Notes: generated by a model from the letters alone, not told the origin. A stretch of DNA of 21,146 nucleotides from DASVCZ01 sp036381335 (GCA_036381335.1 DASVCZ010000044.1:1-21146); one strand, 5' to 3'. Numbered from the stretch's first letter, positions 1-6,315 are shown. Numbers and translations are program-made.

Positions 1-54
1 AGGAAATCTAATTCTACCATAATTTTCCGAATAGTTTTTTTGAAGCAAGGAAGA

Positions 55-60
55 TAAAAT
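55..60 (+). promoter_or_regulatory. -10-like box just upstream of the first gene
   Basis: TAAAAT lies 9 nt before the ATG at 70. A start site 6-7 nt downstream would leave almost no leader, and no Shine-Dalgarno is present (CCTTCTATC precedes the ATG). I see no -35 at normal spacing, so the call rests on the recurrence of the same arrangement at other genes in the window. Confidence 0.35.
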
Positions 61-69
61 CCTTCTATC

Positions 70-648
70 ATGTCCCAAGAGCATTCATTTGATTTCTCCC
101 CTACTCCTTTTCAAGTCGAGAAAATTTCTCCAGTTGTAGAGGAGGTACTCAAGTTAGAATTACAAGGGGTTACCATTAATACGGTTGATCCCAAATCTTT
201 TATATCTGCCTTGACCAAGCTTTTCCAAGAAGGAAAAATCAACCAATTCATGGAAACATATGGCCATAGTTTTATTGTCTGCTATGGAGGAATTTACAGA
301 TCAAGAAAAATGGCGAATTTTTTTGAAGAGATTGATATTGATTTAGTCGACTCACAAGTTGCTCGAGGCTTTGACGTTTTTACTTTGTCTGATTTGATTG
401 CTAAGGCCACAGTTGAGAACCACAAAATCAATTTGGAAGGTTTTGCACACTTATTAGGGACCCTATTCGTACTTATTAGCTCAAAACACGATGCCAGTCA
501 GATAGAAGGCGTAGCTGCATTAATTAGTGCGTTGGTTAAACTACAAAGAAAAAATCCTGATAGCCAAATCCAGCTTCAAATAATAATTATCGATGCTACT
601 GAAAAAGAACTTTTAAGTTTACTACAAGACGCACTGGCTCAAATCTGA
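70..648 (+). CDS. hypothetical protein with a CX5R(S) phosphatase-like motif
   Basis: This is a 192-aa soluble protein with no signal peptide or membrane segment, and I do not recognise its family. Residues 67-79 read SFIVCYGGIYRSR. A hydrophobic strand runs into C71, followed by a glycine-containing loop and R77-S78. This matches the C-x5-R-(S/T) P-loop signature of protein tyrosine phosphatases and arsenate reductases, with a helix-like segment after it. The C-terminal third contains a helix and a hydrophobic strand (QLQIIIID, about 168-175). The start ATG at 70 is preceded by a -10-like box and no Shine-Dalgarno. The gene is convergent with hsp20, and the A-run around its TGA stop is the T-tract of the hsp20 terminator on the other strand. 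Being a real gene is likely. The phosphatase idea is inference from one short motif. Confidence 0.7.
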   Translation: MSQEHSFDFSPTPFQVEKISPVVEEVLKLELQGVTINTVDPKSFISALTKLFQEGKINQFMETYGHSFIVCYGGIYRSRKMANFFEEIDIDLVDSQVARGFDVFTLSDLIAKATVENHKINLEGFAHLLGTLFVLISSKHDASQIEGVAALISALVKLQRKNPDSQIQLQIIIIDATEKELLSLLQDALAQI

Positions 649-678
649 AAAAAGTCCCTTGCCTTACGACAAGGGACT
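647..678 (-). terminator. intrinsic terminator of hsp20
   Basis: A perfect 9-bp stem (AGTCCCTTG at 653-661 and CAAGGGACT at 670-678) with an 8-nt loop is followed, on the minus strand, by a run of T (647-653). It lies about 30 nt after the hsp20 stop and overlaps the stop codon of the convergent plus-strand gene. On the plus strand there is no T-tract after the stem, so it probably stops plus-strand transcription poorly. Confidence 0.8.
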
Positions 679-708
679 CTGTACCACACGTTCCAATGCG
701 ATATCAGC

Positions 709-1140
709 TTAAACAGCCTTAGCTTTCGCCTTTACCTGTAACTTTCTCGGCTTACTGGCTTCAGCCTTCTTAAAGGTAACGGTTACTACACCTTCATCCA
801 CTTCAGCGTCGGGTTCAGTGTTAAAGTCAATCATGCCTGGCACCGCTACTTTATAAGAGTAACTCCAACTGGATTTACTGTAGTGCTTTTTATTTTTATC
901 TTCAGTCTCTTCTTGCTTATCAGCACTAATCCAGAGAACTCCTTTTTCAAAGGTAATATCGACCTTATCAGCTGGGATGCCGGCCACATTGGCTTTGACC
1001 ACTACCTCGTCTTCAGTTTCATAGACATCGAGGTTATTGTTACCAGACATACTGGATAAACCAGCAAAATCATCATCTTCCCAGATGCTTGGCCAGCGAT
1101 TGAGCATGCTGGACATGGGTGTCCATCGTACTATTGCCAT
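709..1140 (-). CDS. hsp20: small heat-shock protein, Hsp20/alpha-crystallin family
   Basis: This 143-aa protein is an ATP-independent holdase chaperone that binds unfolding proteins in the cytoplasm. The central alpha-crystallin domain is clear: NNNLDVYETEDEVVVKANVAG, then ADKVDITFEKGVLWISADK, then the late strands ending in EGVVTVTFKK. The C-terminal tail is Lys/Ala-rich, and the usual I-x-I/V motif appears only as LQVKAK. I start it at MAIVRW (1140) and not at an ATG 36 nt upstream, because AAAGGAG sits 6 nt before 1140. The upstream region shows a sigma-70-like promoter overlapping the rsuA stop, and the leader can pair with the Shine-Dalgarno, suggesting heat control at translation. No CIRCE element was seen. 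Confidence 0.93.
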   Translation of the reverse strand: MAIVRWTPMSSMLNRWPSIWEDDDFAGLSSMSGNNNLDVYETEDEVVVKANVAGIPADKVDITFEKGVLWISADKQEETEDKNKKHYSKSSWSYSYKVAVPGMIDFNTEPDAEVDEGVVTVTFKKAEASKPRKLQVKAKAKAV

Positions 1141-1144
1141 ATAG

Positions 1145-1167
1145 CTCCTTTCTTCCCTGCAAAGGAA
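1145..1167 (-). promoter_or_regulatory. possible RNA thermometer hairpin over the hsp20 Shine-Dalgarno
   Basis: In the hsp20 leader, TCCTTT (1161-1166, read on the minus strand) is the exact complement of AAAGGA (1146-1151), which is the Shine-Dalgarno. The loop is 9 nt, and one extra U-G pair (1167/1145) can form. A short, A/U-rich stem that hides the ribosome site is what known small-heat-shock RNA thermometers look like. This is seen only as base complementarity; no folding was computed. Confidence 0.4.
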
Positions 1168-1195
1168 AATTAGCAATCTATTACTATCACTGCCA

Positions 1196-1225
1196 ATAAT
1201 AACTCATTTTAGCAATCATTGTCAA
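1196..1225 (-). promoter_or_regulatory. sigma-70-like promoter of hsp20
   Basis: On the minus strand there is TTGACA (1220-1225), an 18-nt spacer, then TATTAT (1196-1201). The -35 overlaps the TGA stop of rsuA (1222-1224), so hsp20 has its own promoter inside the end of the upstream gene. The expected leader is about 50 nt. Confidence 0.6.
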
Positions 1226-1950
1226 TATCTGCTAACTGAAGGTAACTGTTTGACTTTTTGATTCTCTAGTTGAGCTAAAGTCAGATCGCCGACTCGAGTT
1301 CGAATTAAACGGATCACATCATACCCCACTCGCCTCATCATCCGCCGAACGATGCGATTTTTTCCCGAATGAATGGTAATTTCCAGCCAGGTGTTACCTT
1401 TCTCATGGCGCAGCACTTCTAGCTCGTCGGCTTCGATGAAGCCGTCAACTAACTTGACCCCTTTTCTTAAGTGGTCTAGGGCTTTTGGCGTGGGAATACC
1501 TTTAACTAGCACTTGGTATGTTTTAGGAACGTTGTATGAAGGATGAGTCAGCTTGTTAGTCAGCTCTCCATCGTTCGTGAGGAGCATCAGGCCTTCACTC
1601 TCGACATCGAGGCGTCCGACCGGATATAGCCGAGTTCTAGTAGCAGATTTGGGCAGCAGATCCAGGACAGTTTTCCGACCCAACTCATCAGAGGTGGTGG
1701 AAACGTAACCGACGGGCTTGTAGACCAAATAGTAGACATTTTTGGTAGTCTGAGTATCGCCAGCTGCCAGTGGGCGACCGTTAACGGAAATTTTGTCTTT
1801 AGTAGGATCAATCCGTTGGCCAATAACGGCTACTTGACCATTAACAGTGACTTTGCCCTGAGATATCAGCTCTTCTGCTTTGCGCCGAGAAGCCACACCC
1901 TGCTGAGCTATGTACGCGTGTAATTTAACGCTCTTAGGATTTACGAGCAT
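1222..1950 (-). CDS. 16S/23S rRNA pseudouridine synthase, RsuA/RluB family
   Basis: This 242-aa enzyme isomerises a uridine in ribosomal RNA to pseudouridine. An N-terminal S4 RNA-binding domain (about 8-60: KLHAYIAQQGVASRRKAEELI, then GKVTVNG) is followed by the catalytic domain. That domain carries the signature GRLDVESEGLMLLTNDGEL with catalytic Asp115, then THPSYNVPKTYQV, and finally KNRIVRRMMRRVGYDVIRLIR. Length is normal for RluB/RsuA. The sequence does not tell me whether it acts on 16S or 23S rRNA. Its start overlaps the end of the upstream membrane-protein gene by 17 nt, so the two are co-transcribed and probably translationally coupled. Confidence 0.93.
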   Translation of the reverse strand: MLVNPKSVKLHAYIAQQGVASRRKAEELISQGKVTVNGQVAVIGQRIDPTKDKISVNGRPLAAGDTQTTKNVYYLVYKPVGYVSTTSDELGRKTVLDLLPKSATRTRLYPVGRLDVESEGLMLLTNDGELTNKLTHPSYNVPKTYQVLVKGIPTPKALDHLRKGVKLVDGFIEADELEVLRHEKGNTWLEITIHSGKNRIVRRMMRRVGYDVIRLIRTRVGDLTLAQLENQKVKQLPSVSRY

Positions 1951-2368
1951 AGTAGAAGTGGAACAGGAAAGCTGGCAGGAAGACAGCGATGGAAACTATA
2001 TTATCAATGAGACCATCTTTAACTCGTTGACGTTGGTTTTCTTGTTCTTCGACCCAGTTTCTATAATCGTTTAGCCAGAGTTCGATGGTTTGTTTTTCTT
2101 CTTCAGTTAGCTCTCCTGTGGCTATTAATTCAGTCGCAGTTTCTTCTTGTTCGACTAACATTTCTTTAGCTGGTCTGGGGTAAGGAGCATAGTAGCTATC
2201 GCCAAATGGAATGGCTGGTGGTTGCCATTGATATTCAGGAGCGGTTTGGAAGACAAAGTAGCGGAATAAAGTGGTCAAGCCGGCTTGGGCACTAAACAAG
2301 ACCACGAACAAGCTGATAAAAGACACTACATACAAATAAAGTTTGGCGACGTTGAGGTTTTTGAGCAT
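1934..2368 (-). CDS. small two-TM membrane protein, DUF5671-like
   Basis: This 144-aa protein has a membrane segment near the N terminus (about 9-32, LYLYVVSFISLFVVLFSAQAG) and another at the very C terminus (about 120-139, IVSIAVFLPAFLFHFYY). Between them is a polar domain with a Pro-rich stretch and an acidic helix (about 70-105). The 'LYLYVVSFISL' opening resembles small DUF5671-type membrane proteins common in Patescibacteria; I recall this family without being able to check it. The function is unknown. It is the first gene of the rsuA transcript and diverges from epmA by only 26 nt. A TATCAT box stands 6 nt before its ATG, so the mRNA is likely leaderless. Confidence 0.75.
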   Translation of the reverse strand: MLKNLNVAKLYLYVVSFISLFVVLFSAQAGLTTLFRYFVFQTAPEYQWQPPAIPFGDSYYAPYPRPAKEMLVEQEETATELIATGELTEEEKQTIELWLNDYRNWVEEQENQRQRVKDGLIDNIVSIAVFLPAFLFHFYYARKS

Positions 2369-2374
2369 GACTCC

Positions 2375-2384
2375 ATGATATCAT
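2375..2384. promoter_or_regulatory. palindromic shared -10 region of a divergent gene pair
   Basis: The 10-bp palindrome ATGATATCAT gives TATCAT on both strands. On the plus strand (2379-2384) it lies 10 nt before the epmA ATG at 2395. On the minus strand (2375-2380) it lies 6 nt before the ATG at 2368 of the membrane-protein gene. Neither start has a well-placed Shine-Dalgarno. The two boxes overlap by 2 bp, so RNA polymerase could open only one direction at a time. Confidence 0.45.
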
Positions 2385-2394
2385 ATTGGTTGGT

Positions 2395-3423
2395 ATGAAA
2401 ACTTGGCAGAAAATTCAGCATCACCAGTCTTTAATCGATCGCTATTTGGTTCGCGAACGCGTGATTGACGATATCCGAGCTTTTTTTAAGCAGCAGGATT
2501 TTCATGAGGTGGAAACGCCATTACTGGTGGAGCATCCCGGGACGGAACCTTATCTGGAAGTGTTTGAGACGCAGCTCCAGCTGGCGGATGGGCGGTCTAA
2601 AAAAGGCTTTTTAACTACCAGCCCGGAGTATTCGATGAAAAAACTGTTGGTAGCGGGCTTACCCAAGATTTTCCAGATTTGCAAAAGTTTCCGTAATAAC
2701 GAAGGCCTAGGGGGCATGCATAACCATGAATTTACTATTTTGGAGTGGTACCGAACTGAAGCTGACTATCAAGAGGTGATGAAGGATTGTGAACAGCTGT
2801 TAATCCACTTGGTTGGTGGTTCAACATTAACATATCAAGATCGAGAGTACGACCTGACGATTCCTTGGCCTCGGATCTCAGTAGCGGAAGCGTTTGAAAG
2901 ATGGTGTGGCTTATCGACTGACGAATTTCTGGAAGTGAAAAATTTAAAGCACAAAGCGGAAGAATTAGGGTTATCTGTCAGCGCCGAAGATACTTGGGAT
3001 AACCTCTACTCTCTTTTGATGGTCCACGTCATTGAACCTGAATTGGCCAAATTTAATCAGCCGATATTTTTATATGATTATCCTCTTTCCCAGGCGGCAC
3101 TTTCCAAAAGAAAAGTGGATGATCCTCGTTTTGCAGAGCGATTTGAGTGGTATGTGGGCGGTATAGAGTTAGGCAACGCCTTCTCTGAACTAACTGATGC
3201 CCAAGAACAAAAACAACGCTTAGTTGAAGAACTCCAGTTGCGAAAGGAATTGGGTAAAAAAGAATATACTCTTGATGAAGATTTCATTACTGCTTTAGAA
3301 ACCGGTATGCCTGAGGCTGGTGGTATCGCGGTTGGCGTCGATCGATTGATTATGTTGCTAGCTGATGTGCCAAGTGTTAAGGAAACATTACTTTTCCCCA
3401 CAGAAGACGTCTTTGAGGTATAA
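2395..3423 (+). CDS. epmA: EF-P--lysine lysyltransferase, EpmA/PoxA/GenX family
   Basis: This 342-aa protein is a class II aminoacyl-tRNA-synthetase paralogue that attaches a lysine-type residue to a conserved lysine of elongation factor P. It lacks the N-terminal anticodon-binding domain of LysRS and matches EpmA throughout. Visible motifs are motif 1 region FHEVETPLLV, then LTTSPEYSMKKLLVAGL, motif 2 FQICKSFRNNEG with NHEFTILEWYR, FAERFEWYVGGIELGNAFSE, and motif 3 GGIAVGVDRLIMLL. The length is close to E. coli EpmA (325 aa). I prefer ATG 2395 over a TTG 9 nt upstream. The gene ends 8 nt before efp, the expected substrate, which strongly supports EpmA over a short LysRS. No epmB (lysine 2,3-aminomutase) lies in the window, so the donor may be lysine or beta-lysine made elsewhere. 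Confidence 0.93.
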   Translation: MKTWQKIQHHQSLIDRYLVRERVIDDIRAFFKQQDFHEVETPLLVEHPGTEPYLEVFETQLQLADGRSKKGFLTTSPEYSMKKLLVAGLPKIFQICKSFRNNEGLGGMHNHEFTILEWYRTEADYQEVMKDCEQLLIHLVGGSTLTYQDREYDLTIPWPRISVAEAFERWCGLSTDEFLEVKNLKHKAEELGLSVSAEDTWDNLYSLLMVHVIEPELAKFNQPIFLYDYPLSQAALSKRKVDDPRFAERFEWYVGGIELGNAFSELTDAQEQKQRLVEELQLRKELGKKEYTLDEDFITALETGMPEAGGIAVGVDRLIMLLADVPSVKETLLFPTEDVFEV

Positions 3424-3424
3424 T
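3419..3424 (+). promoter_or_regulatory. efp -10 box overlapping the epmA stop codon
   Basis: A perfect TATAAT contains the TAA stop of epmA and ends 7 nt before the efp ATG. The intervening ACCCCCT is no Shine-Dalgarno. This suggests that efp is also transcribed alone as a leaderless mRNA, in addition to read-through from epmA. No -35 is visible at 17 nt spacing. The preceding GG matches other -10 boxes in the window. Confidence 0.5.
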
Positions 3425-3431
3425 ACCCCCT

Positions 3432-3995
3432 ATGTCATCTATTAAAGCCGGCTCCATCAGTAAAGGTATGTATCTGCTTTTTCGCAACGAGCCCTGGCAA
3501 GTAACGCGGTCAGATTTCTTTCATCCTGGGAAAGGCTCAGCTGTTCAGCGGGTGAAAATGAAAAACGTTAAAACCGGTAACACTCAGGATATTACCTATA
3601 AAACCAGTGAATCGGTAGAGATGATTGAAGTTAACTCCAGTGAAATGCAGTTTCTGTACAATGATGGGAGTGAAGTGGTCTTCATGGATCCTCGCAGTTA
3701 TGACCAGGTGGCAGTGCCTCTGTCCTTAATTGAAGATAAGGTTGGTTTTTTGACACCCGAAGTCAGTTGTTACGTCATTACTTATGAAGACGAAGTTTTG
3801 GGCGTTAGTTTACCTGCTAAAGTTAAGCTCAAAGTGGAGTACGCCGAAGATGCAGTAGCTGGTAATCGAGTTAATGCGCCGAAGAAACCTGTCAAAATGG
3901 AAACTGGCATTGAAGTCATGGCTCCTCTCTTCGTCAAAACTGGCGATGTCCTTATTATCGATACCGATAATGGACAGTACGTTTCTCGCGGTTGA
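3432..3995 (+). CDS. efp: translation elongation factor P
   Basis: This 187-aa protein binds ribosomes stalled on polyproline stretches and promotes peptide bond formation. It shows the three beta-barrel domains in order: KOW-like domain I (about 1-65), OB domain II (about 66-128, starting near MQFLYNDGSEVVFMD), and C-terminal domain III ending in DTDNGQYVSRG. The modification loop reads HPGKGSA with Lys at position 34, exactly the position modified by EpmA in E. coli, and epmA is the gene directly upstream. The length is standard (E. coli 188 aa). There is no Shine-Dalgarno; a TATAAT box lies 7 nt before the ATG. Confidence 0.97.
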   Translation: MSSIKAGSISKGMYLLFRNEPWQVTRSDFFHPGKGSAVQRVKMKNVKTGNTQDITYKTSESVEMIEVNSSEMQFLYNDGSEVVFMDPRSYDQVAVPLSLIEDKVGFLTPEVSCYVITYEDEVLGVSLPAKVKLKVEYAEDAVAGNRVNAPKKPVKMETGIEVMAPLFVKTGDVLIIDTDNGQYVSRG

Positions 3996-4031
3996 TCTAG
4001 TTACGACTATTTTACTTCGGTTTTTATTCGG

Positions 4032-4037
4032 TATACT
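4032..4037 (+). promoter_or_regulatory. -10 box for the small protein-dinB pair
   Basis: TATACT, preceded by CGG, ends 6 nt before the ATG at 4044, so transcription would begin at or next to the start codon. The same GG-TATA(A/C)T form occurs before efp, the 93-aa membrane protein and rpsU. Confidence 0.45.
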
Positions 4038-4043
4038 GAGGCT

Positions 4044-4289
4044 ATGTTTACCAAGCTTCATGACCGAATTCAGGTGATTGGCATCTTCACTTTTAAAGGC
4101 TTTATCCCTAAAAAATTTCAGTGGAAAGATAAGGTCTATCTGATTAATCAGGTGACGTTAGTCTCTGATGTCAAAGATGGAGGCTTGCGGCAGCGGTGGT
4201 ACAGTGTCGAGGTGAGGGGGAATGTGTACCGGTTGCTTTATAATCGCGACCACGACGAGTGGTGGCTAGAGGAGGTCTATGTTGGATAA
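4044..4289 (+). CDS. small hypothetical protein coupled to dinB
   Basis: This 81-aa protein is rich in Trp, Tyr and charged residues (KKFQWKDKVYLINQVTLV, RQRWYSVEVRG, LLYNRDHDEWWLEEVYV) and looks like a compact all-beta fold. There is no signal peptide or membrane segment. The end resembles the small DUF6504-type proteins found beside Y-family polymerases, but I cannot confirm the family. It overlaps the start of dinB by 11 nt, and the dinB Shine-Dalgarno lies inside it, so the two proteins are made together. A role as a polymerase partner or lesion-response accessory is inference from this context. Confidence 0.75.
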   Translation: MFTKLHDRIQVIGIFTFKGFIPKKFQWKDKVYLINQVTLVSDVKDGGLRQRWYSVEVRGNVYRLLYNRDHDEWWLEEVYVG

Positions 4290-5529
4290 ACCTACCATTC
4301 TTCACATCGATATCAATTCCTACTTTGCGACCATGATGCAGCAAGAAGTTCCGTCGCTGCGAGGCAAGCCGGTAGGAATTGTCAAAGATATCGGACGCAG
4401 TTGTGTAATTGCCGCCTCTAAAGAAGCTAAAAAACTGGGAGTAAAAACGGGTTGTCGAGCTAAAGACGCTAAAAAGTTGGCTCCAAATATTATTTTTATT
4501 CCGGCTCAATTTGATTTTTGTTTATCAGCCACTAAAAAATTAAAAGCGATTTTTGAGAATATTTCTCCAGATGTCCATATTTATTCTTTGGATGAAGCGT
4601 TTGTAGATGTAACTCACTGCCAGCAATATTTGTATCACCAATCCCCACTTCAGTTAGCGAAAGTGATTCAAAAACAGATCAAAGACCAGTTGGGTGAATG
4701 GGTAACGTGTAATATTGGCATTAGCCATAATCGTTTATTAGCTAAGATGGGTTCAGAAATTAGCCCTCCTGATACAGTTTTCGAAATTAATGATGATAAT
4801 AAAGATGCCATTCTAAGTACGGTCGAGTTTAAAGATGTCTGTGGAGTGGGCTATCGCCTACAAGAGAAACTTAAGGTGTTAGGTATCACTCATCCCTATC
4901 AACTTCGATTTTATTCCCTGCCAGACTTGGAACCTTACTTTGGTCCTTTCTGGGTCGAAGAGTTACACAGAATTGCCTACGGCGAAGAGCCACATGTGCT
5001 GAGGTTATTGGATCGGACGTTAGACCATATGAAGAGCGTCGGTCGCTCAATTACCGGATATCGTGTGCACGACAACGAAGATGAGATTAAACGGATTTTG
5101 TTTAACTTAATGGAAGAGGTAACGTACAAAGTTCGGCGAATGGGTTTGGCCGGGCGGTATGTCTGGATTAAGCTGTATGGCTCTGAAGGCCGGCAGCGCT
5201 GGCGCGCCCACCGGACTCTGCCCTACTATATCCGCCACACTACCGAGATGTTCCAGATTGCCTATCACGAACTGTATGGAGCTTGGCAACGAGATTTTAA
5301 AGTCATTAAATTTGCGGTCCGCTTGGGCATGCTCGAACCCTTAAACGAAACGCCTCAAACGTGGTTTCCGGATTGGCACCGCCAAGAGAAAATCTATCAA
5401 GCTATGGACAAGATCAGTGACAAGTACGGGTTGTTTACTCTCCGCTCTGGGCGGTTACTCAATCGAGACATAATTCGACCCGAAGTGACTGGCTTTTTTG
5501 GCGACAAGACGTATCAGTTGGGGAGGTAA
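4279..5529 (+). CDS. dinB: DNA polymerase IV, Y-family translesion polymerase
   Basis: This 416-aa enzyme copies past damaged template bases with low fidelity and without proofreading. The palm motif ILHIDINSYFA contains metal-binding Asp11 and the aromatic steric-gate position (F16). The second catalytic motif YSLDEAFVD supplies Asp105 and Glu106. The residue corresponding to the second Asp of the usual DMD/DID motif is Asn13. A helix-hairpin-helix-like thumb (KDVCGVGYRLQEKLKVLGI) and a full little-finger domain follow. Start: GAGGAGG sits a few nt before the ATG, a strong Shine-Dalgarno within the end of the upstream gene. The C terminus shows no clear beta-clamp-binding motif (it ends KTYQLGR). 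No LexA-type box was recognised upstream of the pair. Confidence 0.93.
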   Translation: MLDKPTILHIDINSYFATMMQQEVPSLRGKPVGIVKDIGRSCVIAASKEAKKLGVKTGCRAKDAKKLAPNIIFIPAQFDFCLSATKKLKAIFENISPDVHIYSLDEAFVDVTHCQQYLYHQSPLQLAKVIQKQIKDQLGEWVTCNIGISHNRLLAKMGSEISPPDTVFEINDDNKDAILSTVEFKDVCGVGYRLQEKLKVLGITHPYQLRFYSLPDLEPYFGPFWVEELHRIAYGEEPHVLRLLDRTLDHMKSVGRSITGYRVHDNEDEIKRILFNLMEEVTYKVRRMGLAGRYVWIKLYGSEGRQRWRAHRTLPYYIRHTTEMFQIAYHELYGAWQRDFKVIKFAVRLGMLEPLNETPQTWFPDWHRQEKIYQAMDKISDKYGLFTLRSGRLLNRDIIRPEVTGFFGDKTYQLGR

Positions 5530-5541
5530 ACAAATTACCTC
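5523..5541. other. perfect inverted repeat at the convergent dinB/methyltransferase junction
   Basis: GAGGTAA (5523-5529) and TTACCTC (5535-5541) form a 7-bp stem around a 5-nt loop. Each arm holds the TAA stop codon of one gene. No T-tract follows on either strand, so it is not a classical terminator, though it could give both mRNAs a 3' hairpin. Confidence 0.5.
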
Positions 5542-6194
5542 TTAACAGTAAAGAAAAACATCAACCACTTGGTAGGTTGGCCCTGGAAAACTCTGCCTTC
5601 TCTAGTATCAAATTCTGACAGTATAAAGCCATATTTTTCAGCAAGCTCCAAGAATGTTTCTTTTTCCCAGAGTGTGAATTCGCGCTCGACTTTAATGCCA
5701 TCTAAGTACTGATCTTCACTTACCAGGTGAGTGCCACTCCCGCCTTTAAGACTGATGTACACATTAGCTCCAGGTGCGCTTACATTAGCAATACCTGCTA
5801 GAACCTTTTCAATTTGGGAAGTGGGAATGTGAAGTAAAGAGGCTGAGGCCCAAACTGCGTCAAAAGTGTTAGGCTCAAAATATGTATCAAGCTGGGTCAT
5901 ATCTCCAACTATAAAGCTGATATTCTTGGTAGTTTCCTTAAGTTTTTTTGCCTGTTTAATCATCTCAGAAGAATAATCTAAGCCGGTTACTTCATATCCT
6001 AACTCTGCGAAAAGATAGGAGTCATGTCCGGGGCCACACCCTAGATCTAATACTTTTTTACCCTTTATTTTTGAAGAGAATTCTTGAATAAGCTGGGCTT
6101 GTTTAGGCTCCAAGGAGTGTTTTTTTATGAATTCAGCTACCAGCTGGGGATTTTCATATGACTGTTTAGTCAGGAGTTGGCCGTTGTCTGTCAT
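5535..6194 (-). CDS. class I SAM-dependent methyltransferase
   Basis: This 219-aa Rossmann-fold methyltransferase of unknown substrate has motif I KKVLDLGCGPGHDSYLF (about 47-62), an acidic residue at the end of the second strand (YEVTGLDYSSEM), motif II/III SFIVGDMTQLD, and motif IV FDAVWASASLLHIP. It resembles small-molecule or generic UbiE/Tam-like methyltransferases. The ATG overlaps the TGA of the 38-codon ORF upstream (ATGA), so translation is probably coupled to it. It ends 5 nt from the convergent dinB. Confidence 0.88.
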   Translation of the reverse strand: MTDNGQLLTKQSYENPQLVAEFIKKHSLEPKQAQLIQEFSSKIKGKKVLDLGCGPGHDSYLFAELGYEVTGLDYSSEMIKQAKKLKETTKNISFIVGDMTQLDTYFEPNTFDAVWASASLLHIPTSQIEKVLAGIANVSAPGANVYISLKGGSGTHLVSEDQYLDGIKVEREFTLWEKETFLELAEKYGFILSEFDTREGRVFQGQPTKWLMFFFTVKR

Positions 6195-6307
6195 AGCTGG
6201 AATTCTTGTGGCAGCATTACTCGCTCCTGGTTATGGTTGAGGTACTCGATGATCCAGACTATGGCAGGAGTGTTATCGTGAGTATCGGAGAGGATGGCCA
6301 TTTTCAT
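6191..6307 (-). pseudogene. 38-codon remnant of a YfcE-type metallophosphoesterase
   Basis: The ORF begins MKMAILSDTHDNTPAIVWII, which matches the N-terminal strand and first metal-binding motif (D-x-H) of the YfcE/MJ0936 calcineurin-like phosphodiesterases (typically MKIAVLSDTHDN). It then ends after 38 codons instead of about 150-180. No later phosphoesterase motif (GD, GNHD, GHTH) is found nearby. It is therefore a truncated gene or a short coding leader. It overlaps the methyltransferase start by ATGA, and a TAAAAT box lies 8 nt before its ATG, so it is likely still expressed as a leader peptide of that gene. Confidence 0.6.
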
Positions 6308-6315
6308 ATAGCTAG

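Noticed and set aside
1141..1176. Upstream hsp20 start (12 extra residues)
   Set aside because: The Shine-Dalgarno AAAGGAG would then fall inside the coding region, and MAIVRW is a natural Hsp20 beginning.
3078..3401. Antisense open frame within epmA
   Set aside because: Ser/Pro-rich translation without motifs; mirror of strongly conserved class II synthetase sequence.
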